A stretch of DNA of 49,950 nucleotides, taken from NCBI GenBank assembly GCA_903642275.1, contig CAHJWK010000022.1, forward strand, positions 1 through 49,950, written 5' to 3'. The position numbers and the translations under genes are program-made. The notes under the pieces are model-generated. The model saw only the letters and a program-made list of their open reading frames with translations, had not been told where the DNA came from and ran no database searches. Shown piece by piece: positions 17,704 through 26,792 of the stretch (its first letter is position 1; every line of letters begins with the position of its first letter). This DNA comes from Chitinophagaceae bacterium. GTDB taxonomy: Bacteria > Bacteroidota > Bacteroidia > Chitinophagales > Chitinophagaceae.

Positions 17704-18450
17704 TCAATAATGAATTTTTTTTGCAATGACGATAAGTCTTGGTGAATGCTTTTCGTCATATTCACTCAAATTATAATTACCAAATACTTTCTCAATCATT
17801 AACCCTTCATGAGATAACATATCAGTAAAATTTCCAAGATTAAATTTTTTTACCTGTTCAGTAAAAGATTCAATTATGTTTTTTGCTTTGTCTTCAATAT
17901 CAATTTGCTTGTAAAAGCGCTCACCGTCAAACCATCTTTTTACTTTAAAGTATACACCGTTCATTTCTTTTTCTTCATGCTTAACAATATTGTTTTCAGC
18001 ATAATGAACATTCAAATAATCAATCACAAAAATGCCATTTAGCTTTAAGCTTTGCGCAATGGTTCTTAAAGCATCATTATGTTCACGCAAGGTTCTGAAA
18101 TAACCAAAGCTTGTAAAAAAATTAAAAGCGTAATCAAAATAATTTATCCAGAAAGGCAGTCGCATGTCATGCACAAAAAATTGCAGCGTATCCGTTTCAA
18201 ATTTTTTTGCTTCGATAATTGATGAAGCAGAAATATCAATACCTGTAACATTAAACCCTTTCGAAGCAAAAGCACGGCTATGCCTGCCTTTACCGCAGGC
18301 AACATCAAGTAAGCGGCTGCCTGGCTGAATGTTTAAATATTCCGAAAATTTCTTTGCACAATCTTCTGCTTCTTCATCGTTCCTGCTTTCATATAATAAA
18401 TGATAATAAGGAGAACTAAACCATAACCTGAACCATTCAATTGAAGACAT
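17704..18450 (-). CDS. Class I SAM-dependent methyltransferase
   Basis: 248 residues. The SAM-binding motif I is LLDVACGKGRHSRAFASKG, followed by VTGIDIS (acidic ribose-binding position), then FVHDMRLPFWINYFDYAFNF as motif II and post-II. The C-terminal beta strands contain VKRWFDGERFYKQIDIED. The N-terminal EWFRLWFSSPYYHLLYESRN is characteristic of a family widespread in Bacteroidota. The substrate is unknown, probably a small molecule. It is the first gene of a pair with the PAP2 phosphatase. Confidence 0.88.
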   Translation of the reverse strand: MSSIEWFRLWFSSPYYHLLYESRNDEEAEDCAKKFSEYLNIQPGSRLLDVACGKGRHSRAFASKGFNVTGIDISASSIIEAKKFETDTLQFFVHDMRLPFWINYFDYAFNFFTSFGYFRTLREHNDALRTIAQSLKLNGIFVIDYLNVHYAENNIVKHEEKEMNGVYFKVKRWFDGERFYKQIDIEDKAKNIIESFTEQVKKFNLGNFTDMLSHEGLMIEKVFGNYNLSEYDEKHSPRLIVIAKKIHY

Positions 18451-18515
18451 ATTTGTTTTTTAAACAGATGGTTATCTAACTTATTAACTTAAACACAACA
18501 GGTTGCTTTTTCTGT

Positions 18516-18523
18516 TATGTTTG
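18516..18523 (+). promoter_or_regulatory. Candidate -7 promoter box for glmM
   Basis: TATGTTTG fits the TAnnTTTG consensus and lies 21 bp upstream of the ATG at 18545. Because it falls inside the longer open frame that begins at 18503, it argues for the later start. Confidence 0.5.
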
Positions 18524-18544
18524 CCGTTGCAAATAACCATAAAA

Positions 18545-19930
18545 ATGCCGTTGATAAAAAGTATATCTGGAATAAGAGGAACAATTGGCGGTAAACCCGG
18601 CAACACTTTAAGCCCTGTTGATGTAGTAAAATTTACGGCAGCTTATGCAGCTTGGCTTCAAAAACAAAATACTAAAAACGCCTACACAGTTGTGGTTGGC
18701 AGAGACGCACGTATAAGCGGAAATAATGTTTTGCAGCTTGTTATAAGTACGCTGTCAAGCTGTGGTATTAATATTATAAATCTTGATTTAAGCACAACAC
18801 CAACTGTTGAGATGGCTGTGCTTACACATAATGCAGATGGCGGAATTATTATTACAGCAAGCCATAATCCTTCAGAATGGAATGCATTAAAACTGCTAAA
18901 CAATAAAGGAGAATTTTTAAGTGAAGATGATGGCAGCCAACTGCTATCTATTGCTGAAAAGGAAAGCTTTAATTTTTCAACTGTTGATAAGCTTGGTAAT
19001 ATAACGACAGATATAGCTGCACTTGATAAACATATTGAAACAGTTGTACAGTATGCATTGGTTGATGTTGCATCAATTAAAAAGAAAAAATTTAAGATTG
19101 TTGTTGATGGGATAAACAGTACAGGTGCTTTTGCTGTTCCTGCTTTATTAAAAGCGCTTGGCTTAAAAGATATTATTATATTAAACGACGAAATGAACGG
19201 ACGTTTTGTGCACAATCCTGAGCCATTGCCGCAAAATCTTAGACAATTAAGTAGTGAAGTAAAAAAGCATCAGGCGCACTTAGGTATTGCTGTTGACCCG
19301 GATGTGGACAGGCTTTGTTTTGTTTGTGAAGATGGAACTATGTTTGGCGAAGAATACACGCTGGTTGCTGTTGCAGATTATGTGCTCAAGCATAAAAAGG
19401 GCAACACAGTCAGCAACCTTTCATCAACAAAAGCATTAAAAGATATAACCATAAGAAATGGTGGCGAATATTTTCCAAGTGCTGTTGGTGAAGTAAATGT
19501 TGTTGAAAAAATGAAAGCCGTTAATGCAGTAATTGGTGGAGAAGGCAATGGCGGTATTATTGTTCCAGATCTGCATTACGGCAGAGATGCACTTATAGGT
19601 ATTGCATTGTTTTTATCACATCTTGCCATCAGCGATAAAACTACCTGCCAGCTGAGAAGACAATATCCTGATTATTTTATCAGCAAGAATAAAATTGAAG
19701 TGAATAATAATGTCGATGTAAGTAAAATCTTTTCAAACATTCAGCGCAAATACAAGAACAACCCTGTAAATACAGAAGATGGATTGAAGATAGAATTTGA
19801 TAATGATTGGGTGCATTTGCGTACAAGCAACACTGAACCAATTATACGCATTTATGCAGAGAGTAATTTTGAAACAACAGCCGATAATATTGCGCGCCGG
19901 CTAATGCAGGATATTAAGGAATGCATTTAA
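18545..19930 (+). CDS. glmM: Phosphoglucosamine mutase (alpha-D-phosphohexomutase family)
   Basis: Converts glucosamine-6-phosphate to glucosamine-1-phosphate on the way to UDP-GlcNAc for peptidoglycan and lipid A. The phosphoserine loop is TASHNPSEWNALKLL, the metal loop is DPDVDRLCF, the sugar-binding loop is GEGNGGI, and the phosphate-binding loop near the C-terminus is RTSNTEPIIRIYAES. From the ATG at 18545 the protein has 461 residues and begins MPLIKSISGIRGTIGG, the usual N-terminus of the Bacteroidota orthologue. The extra 14 codons from 18503 overlap the promoter box and are unlikely to be translated. Confidence 0.93.
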   Translation: MPLIKSISGIRGTIGGKPGNTLSPVDVVKFTAAYAAWLQKQNTKNAYTVVVGRDARISGNNVLQLVISTLSSCGINIINLDLSTTPTVEMAVLTHNADGGIIITASHNPSEWNALKLLNNKGEFLSEDDGSQLLSIAEKESFNFSTVDKLGNITTDIAALDKHIETVVQYALVDVASIKKKKFKIVVDGINSTGAFAVPALLKALGLKDIIILNDEMNGRFVHNPEPLPQNLRQLSSEVKKHQAHLGIAVDPDVDRLCFVCEDGTMFGEEYTLVAVADYVLKHKKGNTVSNLSSTKALKDITIRNGGEYFPSAVGEVNVVEKMKAVNAVIGGEGNGGIIVPDLHYGRDALIGIALFLSHLAISDKTTCQLRRQYPDYFISKNKIEVNNNVDVSKIFSNIQRKYKNNPVNTEDGLKIEFDNDWVHLRTSNTEPIIRIYAESNFETTADNIARRLMQDIKECI

Positions 19931-20224
19931 ATAAAAGAAGCTTCTTTAAAAGTCGTTGTTACAATCACAGGATTATAAATTACTTGACAGTAAAACATAA
20001 CCTTTTTGAATACTAAAAAATTCTTTGATTGTTAATAGAATCGTTTTCATAAAATCTTTTTTAATTGTTATAAATAATAGATAACTAACGGTTGTTCAAG
20101 TTTAATCTTCATTTCTAAAATCATGTTAAACACTTTTATTATTAAGCCTGATTTATCTTTAAATTCATTCATCAAAACTCATTCAACATTTTGCTTCACT
20201 TCAATTGGTCAATTATAAAGTGTA
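19931..20224 (+). other. Intergenic, no gene recognised
   Basis: 294 bp between glmM and the ClC gene. The only structure seen is a near-perfect palindrome AAAGAAGCTTCTTT just after the glmM stop. It has no T tract and so is a weak terminator candidate. The remainder is AT-rich without a convincing frame or RNA. Confidence 0.5.
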
Positions 20225-21610
20225 ATGCAATTATTCAATATCATTCGCATTAATGCAAAGCAATATTTTGACAGAATACGCAACGAGCATCTTAAGCAAA
20301 ACATATTACAGGCAATACCTTTCTGGGTTGCATCACTTATAACAGGACTGATCGCTGTATTTTATGCAAAGCTGTTTGCATTGGCAGAACAAATCTCATT
20401 TTACTTTTTTCACCAGGCTCCATGGTCAATATTTATAACAGCGCCTGTATGCTTTATAATTGCCTGGTTACTGGTTATACAGTTTGCACCCAATGCAAGA
20501 GGCAGTGGTATTCCCCAGGTTATGGCATCTATAGAACTTGCCAATCCAAAACATAACTATAAAGTTGATTCATTGTTAAGCATCAGAATTATTATTGTAA
20601 AAATTGCATCCAGCATTGTGATGGCTTTAGGTGGAGGAATAATAGGCAGAGAAGGACCAACCATACAAATTGCGGGTTCAGTTTTCAGAAAAATAAATCA
20701 ATGGCTGCCGGCATGGTGGCCGAAAATATCAAAAAGAAATATGATTATGACCGGTGCTGCTGCCGGCCTTGCTGCTGCATTTAATACACCGCTCGGTGGT
20801 ATTGTATTTGCAGTTGAAGAACTCACCAAAACACATATCAGTTACTTTAAAACAGCTTTATTTACAGCAGTCATCATTGCGGGTTTAACAGCACAAGGTT
20901 TATTAGGACCTTATTTATATCTTGGTTATCCTGATATAAAAAATCCTTCTGCATTTATTTTTTTAGGTGTGATATCAGTTGCTGTTGTTGCAGGATTATG
21001 CGGTAGCTTAACGGCTAAATGGATACTTGCTTTACTAAAATGGAAAGCAGGCTTTAAAAAACTATCAGATCACTTATTATTTGTTGCTGGTTGCGCTTTA
21101 GTGATTGCGTTAACAGCGTTTATTTTTAAAGATGTTGCCATTGGTTCAGGTAAAGAATTGATGGCTTCAACATTATTCTCTGCTCACAAATATTCACCGT
21201 GGTATTTTCCAATCATACGCATGAGCGGTTCCATACTTTCATTCACAACAGGCGCAGCCGGCGGCGTATTTGCACCTGCGTTAAGCGCCGGTGCAAGCAT
21301 CGGTTCAGTAATGGCAGGATGGTTTCATCTTACTGCAGTTAACAGTAATGTAATTATATTATGCGGAATGGTTGGCTTTCTTACGGGTGTAACAAGAACA
21401 CCATTTACATCAGCCATACTTGTATTGGAAATGACGGACAGGCACAATATAATTTTCCAGTTAATGCTTGCAGGAATGACGGCGAGTATAGTATCAATGA
21501 TTGTTGATAAACATTCACTGTATGATCATTTAAAAGTACAATACATGCAGGATATTTTGAAGGAAGAGATAACATCAGTGAATGTTAAAAATGATGATGA
21601 ACAACCTTAA
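20225..21610 (+). CDS. ClC-family chloride channel / Cl-H+ antiporter
   Basis: 461 residues with the ClC multi-helix core. The anion-selectivity signatures are all present: GSGIPQ (93-98), GREGPTIQIAG (141-151, with the gating glutamate at E143) and GGVFAPALSAGASIG (about 347-361). The helix-P region follows the last of these. The gating glutamate favours a gated channel or exchanger rather than a fluoride-specific CLC-F. There is no C-terminal CBS pair. The predicted location is the inner membrane. It appears monocistronic. Confidence 0.92.
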   Translation: MQLFNIIRINAKQYFDRIRNEHLKQNILQAIPFWVASLITGLIAVFYAKLFALAEQISFYFFHQAPWSIFITAPVCFIIAWLLVIQFAPNARGSGIPQVMASIELANPKHNYKVDSLLSIRIIIVKIASSIVMALGGGIIGREGPTIQIAGSVFRKINQWLPAWWPKISKRNMIMTGAAAGLAAAFNTPLGGIVFAVEELTKTHISYFKTALFTAVIIAGLTAQGLLGPYLYLGYPDIKNPSAFIFLGVISVAVVAGLCGSLTAKWILALLKWKAGFKKLSDHLLFVAGCALVIALTAFIFKDVAIGSGKELMASTLFSAHKYSPWYFPIIRMSGSILSFTTGAAGGVFAPALSAGASIGSVMAGWFHLTAVNSNVIILCGMVGFLTGVTRTPFTSAILVLEMTDRHNIIFQLMLAGMTASIVSMIVDKHSLYDHLKVQYMQDILKEEITSVNVKNDDEQP

Positions 21611-21645
21611 TCATTCAAACAAATTAATTATTGAATTTATTAAGA

Positions 21646-22155
21646 TTAAGCTGATAAAATTTTTACTGTAACTATTAACTGGCCAACATGCCGCATAGTA
21701 TGTTCAGCCGCATGAAACAAAAGCCCGATAACTGTGGAAGGCAGTTTTTTTCTGCCAACGCTTCTGTATTGCGTTAGTAATATTTCATCAGTTTTGCTTA
21801 ACTGATTAAGGCTTACATCAACTTGTCTATTAAATTTGTCTAATAATTTTTTTGTTGTGATATTATCTTTTTGTTTGCCTTCTTCATTCAAATAATTTAA
21901 TTGCTTTTCTGATAATGACTCTGCCCTTAAATAAGTAAACAACCTGTCAAGCACACCGGATAAGTGCTGCAGGTGAAAGCCAACTGAAGCAATGCCTGAA
22001 GGTTTATCCCAAAGTTTATCTTCAGGAAAGCTAAACATTGTTTCAACTACTTCTTTTTTTGCCTGTAACAATGCGTGTGCAACAGGTTGTAATAATGCTG
22101 GAATATTTTCAACTGCGCCGTTTAACCATATTTCGTAAGACCGGTGTGGATGCAT
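21646..22155 (-). CDS. DinB-family protein
   Basis: 169 residues predicted to form a four-helix bundle. The metal-binding histidines of the DinB/YfiT fold are visible in VGFHLQHLSGVLDRLFTYLR (helix 2) and in LLFHAAEHTMRHVGQLIVTVK (helix 4). Members are often thiol-dependent S-transferases (bacillithiol or other); the co-substrate here is unknown. It is convergent with the ClC gene. Confidence 0.85.
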   Translation of the reverse strand: MHPHRSYEIWLNGAVENIPALLQPVAHALLQAKKEVVETMFSFPEDKLWDKPSGIASVGFHLQHLSGVLDRLFTYLRAESLSEKQLNYLNEEGKQKDNITTKKLLDKFNRQVDVSLNQLSKTDEILLTQYRSVGRKKLPSTVIGLLFHAAEHTMRHVGQLIVTVKILSA

Positions 22156-22186
22156 GGCTTAAAACTAAATGTTTAAGCTAAATAAA

Positions 22187-23632
22187 TTATTTTTTATTCA
22201 ACAGCCATGTTGCCTGCAGATCAAACTGCATATAATGCAGCTTATCATAATCACTTGTTTTCAGGAAGCCGGAGAGACTGTATTCAACATGAGGATCAAA
22301 TAAAAAACTGCCGTTGTTTTTGGTATCTAACCGAAGACTTAAGCCAGATAATAATTGAAATTGTGTGCGGCGCTGCAACTGGCTGGCATCATTAAAAAAG
22401 ATACTGTTTTTACTATTATATATGAGAGATTTTTCATTAATGAGTTGCATTACAGAAACACCAATATCATATGATAAAGTAAACTGTTTTATATGCAGCA
22501 AATTGTTTTGAAGCGAAACAGGCAACTCAATAAAATTATATACGTTAGTATATGTTTTTTCACTTCCGGTTATATAGTTTCTATTAGCTGAATTAAGATT
22601 AAATGAAGAAGGCACGGCAACTAGGGAATAACCAGAACTCATTGCAGTATAACTTTTAGTTGAGAGGTGTACATATTCTAATCCTAAATTTAAGTATGCC
22701 TGTTTAAATATTTGCCTGTTTAAAACTATACCATAACTGTGAGCAGATGCAGGTTTATATGGCTTTCCTGAAATAATTGACCTACTGCTAATTGTATCAG
22801 CACTATAATCATTCGCCTGCGATGATTTTATAGCACTTAAATTAAAATTATTCACAAGATTATTTCTGCCATACATAGCAGTAATTCCCCATTTCCATTT
22901 TGCAAACTGCTTGCTCTTAAGCACTTGTTTTTTGTTTGATCTTGTTGTATTGTTTTGCGTAATTGAGTCGCTGTTACTGATTAATGAATTTGTTTTTATA
23001 CCTGGTATACTGCTATCTGAATTTTGATCTATGATATTGCTTTGGTTAAAGCTAAAGTTGCTATTATTTTGTTTTGATGAATCAGCATTTAAAACTTGCC
23101 TGTTATTAACAAGCGTATCTGCTGTAACGTAATTTTCTTTAATTAAAGATTGAGATGAAATTGCATTTTCGCTTTTTTTAGAATAATTGTTATTTACATT
23201 TTGAGTAATTGAAAATTTATTTGGATTTAAAGAATAATTACCCCGCAGGTTCAAAACATATAAACTGCCTGAATTGGTACGATATTGTTTTTTTATAAAA
23301 TCTGATTGAACTTTATTTAAATAAGAATATGTTGATTTAAATTGAACTGGCTGCTTTTTACTCTTTTGTTTCTTATGAGATGAGAAATTTTTTTCTTTAT
23401 TCTTGTTTAATGTTGCATAAGTTTTGTTTTGTTTTTTAATGTTGTTGTGATTAACATATATAAAATAACCGCCGGCAATAACCATAATTGCAAGCAAAAA
23501 AATAAAAGGTGATATCCGCCGCTTCTTCTTTTCAATCTGTTTTTTTATCGCTTCCCAAACAGGCTCAGATGGTGCAAAACTGAGCTCATCCATCTTAATT
23601 TTTACCTGTTTTTCAAATTCATCTTCCTGCAT
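22187..23632 (-). CDS. Membrane partner of the ECF sigma factor, with outer-membrane-barrel-like C-terminus
   Basis: 481 residues. A short cytosolic N-terminus (DEFEKQVKIKMDELSFAPSEPVWEAIKKQIEKKKRR) precedes one membrane helix (about 41-59, FIFLLAIMVIAGGYFIYV). A long Ser/Asn/Gln-rich low-complexity spacer (about 70-240) follows. The C-terminal half (about 240-481) has alternating amphipathic strands such as YLNLGLEYVHLSTKSY and FTLSYDIGVSVMQL that resemble PorT-like outer-membrane barrels. Its start overlaps the sigma gene stop by 14 bp. It probably acts as an anti-sigma factor or sigma-controlled sensor; this is inference from context. Confidence 0.75.
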   Translation of the reverse strand: MQEDEFEKQVKIKMDELSFAPSEPVWEAIKKQIEKKKRRISPFIFLLAIMVIAGGYFIYVNHNNIKKQNKTYATLNKNKEKNFSSHKKQKSKKQPVQFKSTYSYLNKVQSDFIKKQYRTNSGSLYVLNLRGNYSLNPNKFSITQNVNNNYSKKSENAISSQSLIKENYVTADTLVNNRQVLNADSSKQNNSNFSFNQSNIIDQNSDSSIPGIKTNSLISNSDSITQNNTTRSNKKQVLKSKQFAKWKWGITAMYGRNNLVNNFNLSAIKSSQANDYSADTISSRSIISGKPYKPASAHSYGIVLNRQIFKQAYLNLGLEYVHLSTKSYTAMSSGYSLVAVPSSFNLNSANRNYITGSEKTYTNVYNFIELPVSLQNNLLHIKQFTLSYDIGVSVMQLINEKSLIYNSKNSIFFNDASQLQRRTQFQLLSGLSLRLDTKNNGSFLFDPHVEYSLSGFLKTSDYDKLHYMQFDLQATWLLNKK

Positions 23633-24179
23633 AACGTTTTTGTTTATTTTCTTCGTTTCTTATATTAATCCAGTTTATTAATAATGATCTTGCTCTTGCA
23701 TATTGTGATCTTGATGTGCCTTCATGTATGCCAAGCATCGCCCCTATTTCCACGTGTGTGTAACCTTCAATTGCATATAGGTTAAATATTGTTTGGCAGC
23801 CGGTAGGTAATTGCCTGATAAGATTTGCAAGTTCTTTCGCATCTAAATTAACCTGTGGGTTTTCATCTGAAACAGGATGCAACTTCATCTCATCATAAGA
23901 AAGATCTACACTGTAGCGCTTATTTTGTTTAAGATAATTAATTGCAGTGTTTATTATTATACGTCGTATCCATGCTCCTAATTCACCTTGTGCTTTATAA
24001 GTTTGCAGGTTTAAAAAAACTTTTATAAATCCGTGTTGCAACATGTCTTCTGCATCAGCTTTAGATTTGGTATAGCGATAACAAATACCAAGCATGGCTG
24101 GCGCAAAATCATTGTATAATTTTTTTTGCGCTTCACCCGAACCTTTAAGGCATTGCTTTACAAGTTGTTTATAATCCAT
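23619..24179 (-). CDS. ECF-type RNA polymerase sigma factor
   Basis: 186 residues with both sigma-70 domains required in ECF factors. Region 2 (about 20-90) contains YRYTKSKADAEDMLQHGFIKVF and WIRRIIINTAINYLKQ. Region 4 (about 120-170) contains LPTGCQTIFNLYAIEGYTHVEIGAMLGIHEGTSRS-type helix-turn-helix sequence. Sigma-70 region 3 is missing, as expected for the class. It overlaps its membrane partner downstream; the pair is likely autoregulated. Confidence 0.92.
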   Translation of the reverse strand: MDYKQLVKQCLKGSGEAQKKLYNDFAPAMLGICYRYTKSKADAEDMLQHGFIKVFLNLQTYKAQGELGAWIRRIIINTAINYLKQNKRYSVDLSYDEMKLHPVSDENPQVNLDAKELANLIRQLPTGCQTIFNLYAIEGYTHVEIGAMLGIHEGTSRSQYARARSLLINWINIRNEENKQKRYAGR

Positions 24180-24242
24180 CAGGATTTACTGCTGACAATA
24201 ATATTATTACAAGCGTTGTAGTTGTTGTATATTTTCAGTAAA

Positions 24243-24269
24243 TAAAAAAGGCCGCTTTTTTAAGCAGCC
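24243..24269 (-). terminator. Intrinsic terminator after the DUF3276 gene
   Basis: Read on the minus strand: GGCTGCTT, loop AAAA, AAGCGGCC (8-bp stem with one G-U pair), then TTTTTT. It lies 23 bp after the DUF3276 stop at 24292. Confidence 0.8.
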
Positions 24270-24291
24270 CTCATTATAAAATATTCTTTAA

Positions 24292-24681
24292 TTACCATTT
24301 ATCTAATTCATCAGGAGTAGCGGTGGTAGTTGCTATAGTTTCTTCAACAGTTTCAACTTCATTACCATCTAATGCAGGTGCAGCATCAGGATATTCATGA
24401 TTGAAAGAATCAAAATCAAAATCAGGCATCAGGTCAGTCTTTACAAAATCAACGGCTTCGTTTAAAGCTTTGCAAAATTTATTAAAATCTTCTTTATACA
24501 AAAACAGCTTATGCCTGTCATAGCCATCATCATTAAAACGCTTACGGCTTTCTGTAATGGTAAGATAATAATCGTTTCCGCGGGTAGCCCTTACGTCAAA
24601 AAAGTAGGTTCTTCTTTTACCTGCTTTAATGCGTTTACTGTAAACGCTTTCCTGTTTTCTTTCGTTATTTTCGTATGCCAC
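24292..24681 (-). CDS. DUF3276 / PUR-alpha-like nucleic-acid-binding protein
   Basis: The conserved Bacteroidota/Spirochaete PUR domain fills the first 95 residues: SVYSKRIKAGKRRTYFFDVR, NDYYLTITESRKRFNDDGYD and KLFLYKEDFNKF. An acidic tail follows. The domain binds single-stranded nucleic acid in known homologues. The frame has no ATG. A TTG at 24711 opens it, but that codon overlaps a TATATTTG promoter box (24709-24716), so I choose the GTG at 24681. That start gives 129 residues beginning (M)AYENNERKQES, the family's usual N-terminus. Confidence 0.88.
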   Translation of the reverse strand: MAYENNERKQESVYSKRIKAGKRRTYFFDVRATRGNDYYLTITESRKRFNDDGYDRHKLFLYKEDFNKFCKALNEAVDFVKTDLMPDFDFDSFNHEYPDAAPALDGNEVETVEETIATTTATPDELDKW

Positions 24682-24708
24682 TGTGTATGGTCTTGGTGAA
24701 TGTGTTAG

Positions 24709-24716
24709 CAAATATA
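24709..24716 (-). promoter_or_regulatory. -7 promoter box of the DUF3276 gene
   Basis: On the minus strand TATATTTG matches TAnnTTTG. It overlaps the upstream-most TTG candidate start, and transcription would begin near 24702. This leaves a leader of about 20 nt before the GTG at 24681 and thereby decides the start. Confidence 0.5.
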
Positions 24717-24747
24717 ATATTGTTTTGCATTTATCAAAATTTAGGTT

Positions 24748-26571
24748 TCAGTTATTTACAGCTTCTTCTTCACGTAACTGCAGATTATATAATTCCGTAT
24801 AAAAACCATTCAATGCAAGTAATTCATCGTGTGTGCCGGCTTCTGCAATGCGGCCATTATCAATAACTATTATTTTATCAAACGCAATGGAAACAAAAAT
24901 GCGGTGTGTAATTATAATTGTTGTTTTATGCTGTAAAAACTCATTCAGATTATTTACAATAACGTGTTCAGTCTTTGCATCAACAGCACTGAGGCAATCA
25001 TCAAACAACATAATCTGCCCTTGTTTTAATAAAGCACGGGCAATAGAAACGCGTTGCTTTTGTCCGCCGCTTAGTGTAACGCCGCGTTCACCAACTGTAG
25101 TTGCATATCCATTTTCAAGTGACAATATCTCGTTATGTACAGCCGCATATTTTGCATATTGTTCTACCTCAGCTTCATTGCTTTCATGCTTCATGCCAAA
25201 GCGAACATTGTTTGAAACAGAATCGCTGAACAGAAATACATCCTGCGGCACATAACTTATATAACTGCGCAAACTTTTAAGATCAACGTTATAAATATTC
25301 TTTTCACCAATACAGATGCTGCCTTTGCCGGGATCATAGAAACGTAACAGCAGTTGTGCAATGGTTGATTTACCGCTGCCCGTTTTACCAAGTACCATAA
25401 CTTTTTCACCGGGTTTTACTACAAATGAAATATTATTTATAGCTTTTACACCAGTATGAGGATAAGTAAAAGACACATTATTAAAACTGATGTTGCCACT
25501 CAAACTTTCTTCTTTATGTGTGCCAACGTTGCTTTTAATAACAGGTTTTTTATCAAGAAATTCATTAATTCTTTTTTGCGATGCTGCTGCTCTTTGCACC
25601 ATGCTTGCCACGCTGCCAATTGCGCTTACCGGGAACATCAGCATATTTATATACAATACAAACTCAACGATGATGCCCACCTTATCAGGATTATGTAAAG
25701 CCATATTGCCACCAACTAAAATAGTAAGCAATGTGCTTAAGCCAACCACCAGCGTCATACTTGGAAAATATATTGCTTCCACTTTTGAAAGGCTTACGGC
25801 ATTTTTCCTGTACGCTTCACTATTCTTGCTAAAAAACCCAAGCATAGCTTTTTCCTGCACAAAAGATTTTATTACTCTTATGCCAGAATAAGATTCTTGT
25901 GCATTGGTGGTAAGATCTGAAAGCAGCGACTGCACTTTTTCACTTTTTTTATGAATAACGTTATTTATAATATAAATTGTAACGGCAAGTATAGGTAATG
26001 GCGCCAGTACAATCATTGAAAGATATACGTCTTTACGCAGCATATTCATAACGCATAAAGTAATTAACGCAACCAGGTTCGCAGCATACATGATTGCCGG
26101 GCCTGCATACATGCGCACACGGCTTACATCTTCTGTTATGCGGTTCATCATGTCACCGGTACTATGTGTTTTAAAAAAACCTGTATCTAATTCCTGGTAA
26201 TGTTTGTATACGGCATTCTTCAGATCATATTCGATATAGCGGCTCATTACAATCAACGTTTGGCGCATAAAAAACATCAGTAAACCGCGCAATAAAGCCA
26301 GCAATAAAATAATAAGGCTTGCAATTAATACAATATTTTTAAAATTGAAATGCTGCAGCCATTTAACTAAAAAGCTTATTGATACACTGTAATTTTCTTT
26401 TATGGCCGCAGGCTTATGTTTGATGAATTGTGTAACCTGACTAATGATATATCCCGTTATTTCTGGCTGTAAAATTGCGAAATAATTTGAAGTGACAACG
26501 AAAATGATACCTGCCATAAAGCGTACACGATATTTCCAGAAATATTTATTTAAGGCTGAAAGATGTTTCAT
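24748..26571 (-). CDS. ABC exporter half-transporter (membrane domain + ATPase)
   Basis: 607 residues from the ATG at 26571. The open frame extends to 26739, but that extension is the antisense of the tRNA-Ser gene and is rejected. Six membrane helices (about 15-310) are followed by the ATPase: Walker A GKTGSGKST, signature LSGGQKQR, Walker B IMLFDDCLSAVD, and a switch histidine in TIIITHR. The residue after the Walker B aspartate is Asp rather than the catalytic Glu. That is typical of the degenerate-site half of heterodimeric exporters, yet no second half-transporter is adjacent. The substrate is unknown. Confidence 0.9.
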   Translation of the reverse strand: MKHLSALNKYFWKYRVRFMAGIIFVVTSNYFAILQPEITGYIISQVTQFIKHKPAAIKENYSVSISFLVKWLQHFNFKNIVLIASLIILLLALLRGLLMFFMRQTLIVMSRYIEYDLKNAVYKHYQELDTGFFKTHSTGDMMNRITEDVSRVRMYAGPAIMYAANLVALITLCVMNMLRKDVYLSMIVLAPLPILAVTIYIINNVIHKKSEKVQSLLSDLTTNAQESYSGIRVIKSFVQEKAMLGFFSKNSEAYRKNAVSLSKVEAIYFPSMTLVVGLSTLLTILVGGNMALHNPDKVGIIVEFVLYINMLMFPVSAIGSVASMVQRAAASQKRINEFLDKKPVIKSNVGTHKEESLSGNISFNNVSFTYPHTGVKAINNISFVVKPGEKVMVLGKTGSGKSTIAQLLLRFYDPGKGSICIGEKNIYNVDLKSLRSYISYVPQDVFLFSDSVSNNVRFGMKHESNEAEVEQYAKYAAVHNEILSLENGYATTVGERGVTLSGGQKQRVSIARALLKQGQIMLFDDCLSAVDAKTEHVIVNNLNEFLQHKTTIIITHRIFVSIAFDKIIVIDNGRIAEAGTHDELLALNGFYTELYNLQLREEEAVNN

Positions 26572-26602
26572 CAAATGCAAATGTAAATATGTGTGCTTTG
26601 AT

Positions 26603-26632
26603 TTTGCAGATCGAATGCAAACGTTATTTTTG
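26603..26632 (+). promoter_or_regulatory. Promoter of the tRNA-Ser gene
   Basis: TTTG at 26603-26606 and TATTTTTG at 26625-26632 match the -33/-7 Bacteroidota consensus with an 18-bp spacer. The mature tRNA 5' end lies 5 bp after the -7 box. Confidence 0.55.
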
Positions 26633-26636
26633 CACC

Positions 26637-26721
26637 GGAGAGTTGGCAGAGCGGTCGATTGCGGCAGTCTTGAAAACTGTTGACTGTAACAGGTCCTGGG
26701 GTTCGAATCCCTAACTCTCCG
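26637..26721 (+). tRNA. tRNA-Ser (anticodon TGA)
   Basis: The acceptor stem GGAGAGT pairs with ACTCTCC (26714-26720), with discriminator G at 26721. The anticodon arm is CAGT-CTTGAAA-ACTG, giving anticodon TGA (reads UCA). There is a long class II variable arm and the T-arm loop TTCGAAT. CCA is not encoded. The gene is intact and carries a tyrosine-recombinase gene 274 bp downstream, the common arrangement for an island integrated at a tRNA 3' end. Confidence 0.95.
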
Positions 26722-26755
26722 CTGGAAAGTATATTTCAAACAACTTCATTTAACT

Positions 26756-26792
26756 AAAAAGCTCGTGAAACGTAATGTTGACGGGCTTTTTT
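26756..26792 (+). terminator. Intrinsic terminator after tRNA-Ser
   Basis: An 11-bp stem, AAAAAGCTCGT with ACGGGCTTTTT (one G-U pair), is followed by TTCTTTTTT. It lies 35 bp beyond the tRNA 3' end. Confidence 0.8.

Noticed and set aside
18503-18544. Earlier start for glmM
   Set aside because: It overlaps a TATGTTTG promoter box and is not part of the conserved N-terminus, which begins at MPLIKSISGIRG.
19932-19950. Terminator after glmM
   Set aside because: The palindrome AAAGAAGCTTCTTT has no loop and no T tract, so it is not a credible intrinsic terminator.
24682-24711. TTG start for the DUF3276 gene
   Set aside because: It lies within a TATATTTG promoter element; the GTG at 24681 matches the family N-terminus.
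26572-26739. N-terminal extension of the ABC transporter frame
   Set aside because: The extra 56 codons are the antisense of the tRNA-Ser gene; the ATG at 26571 begins a normal exporter N-terminus.
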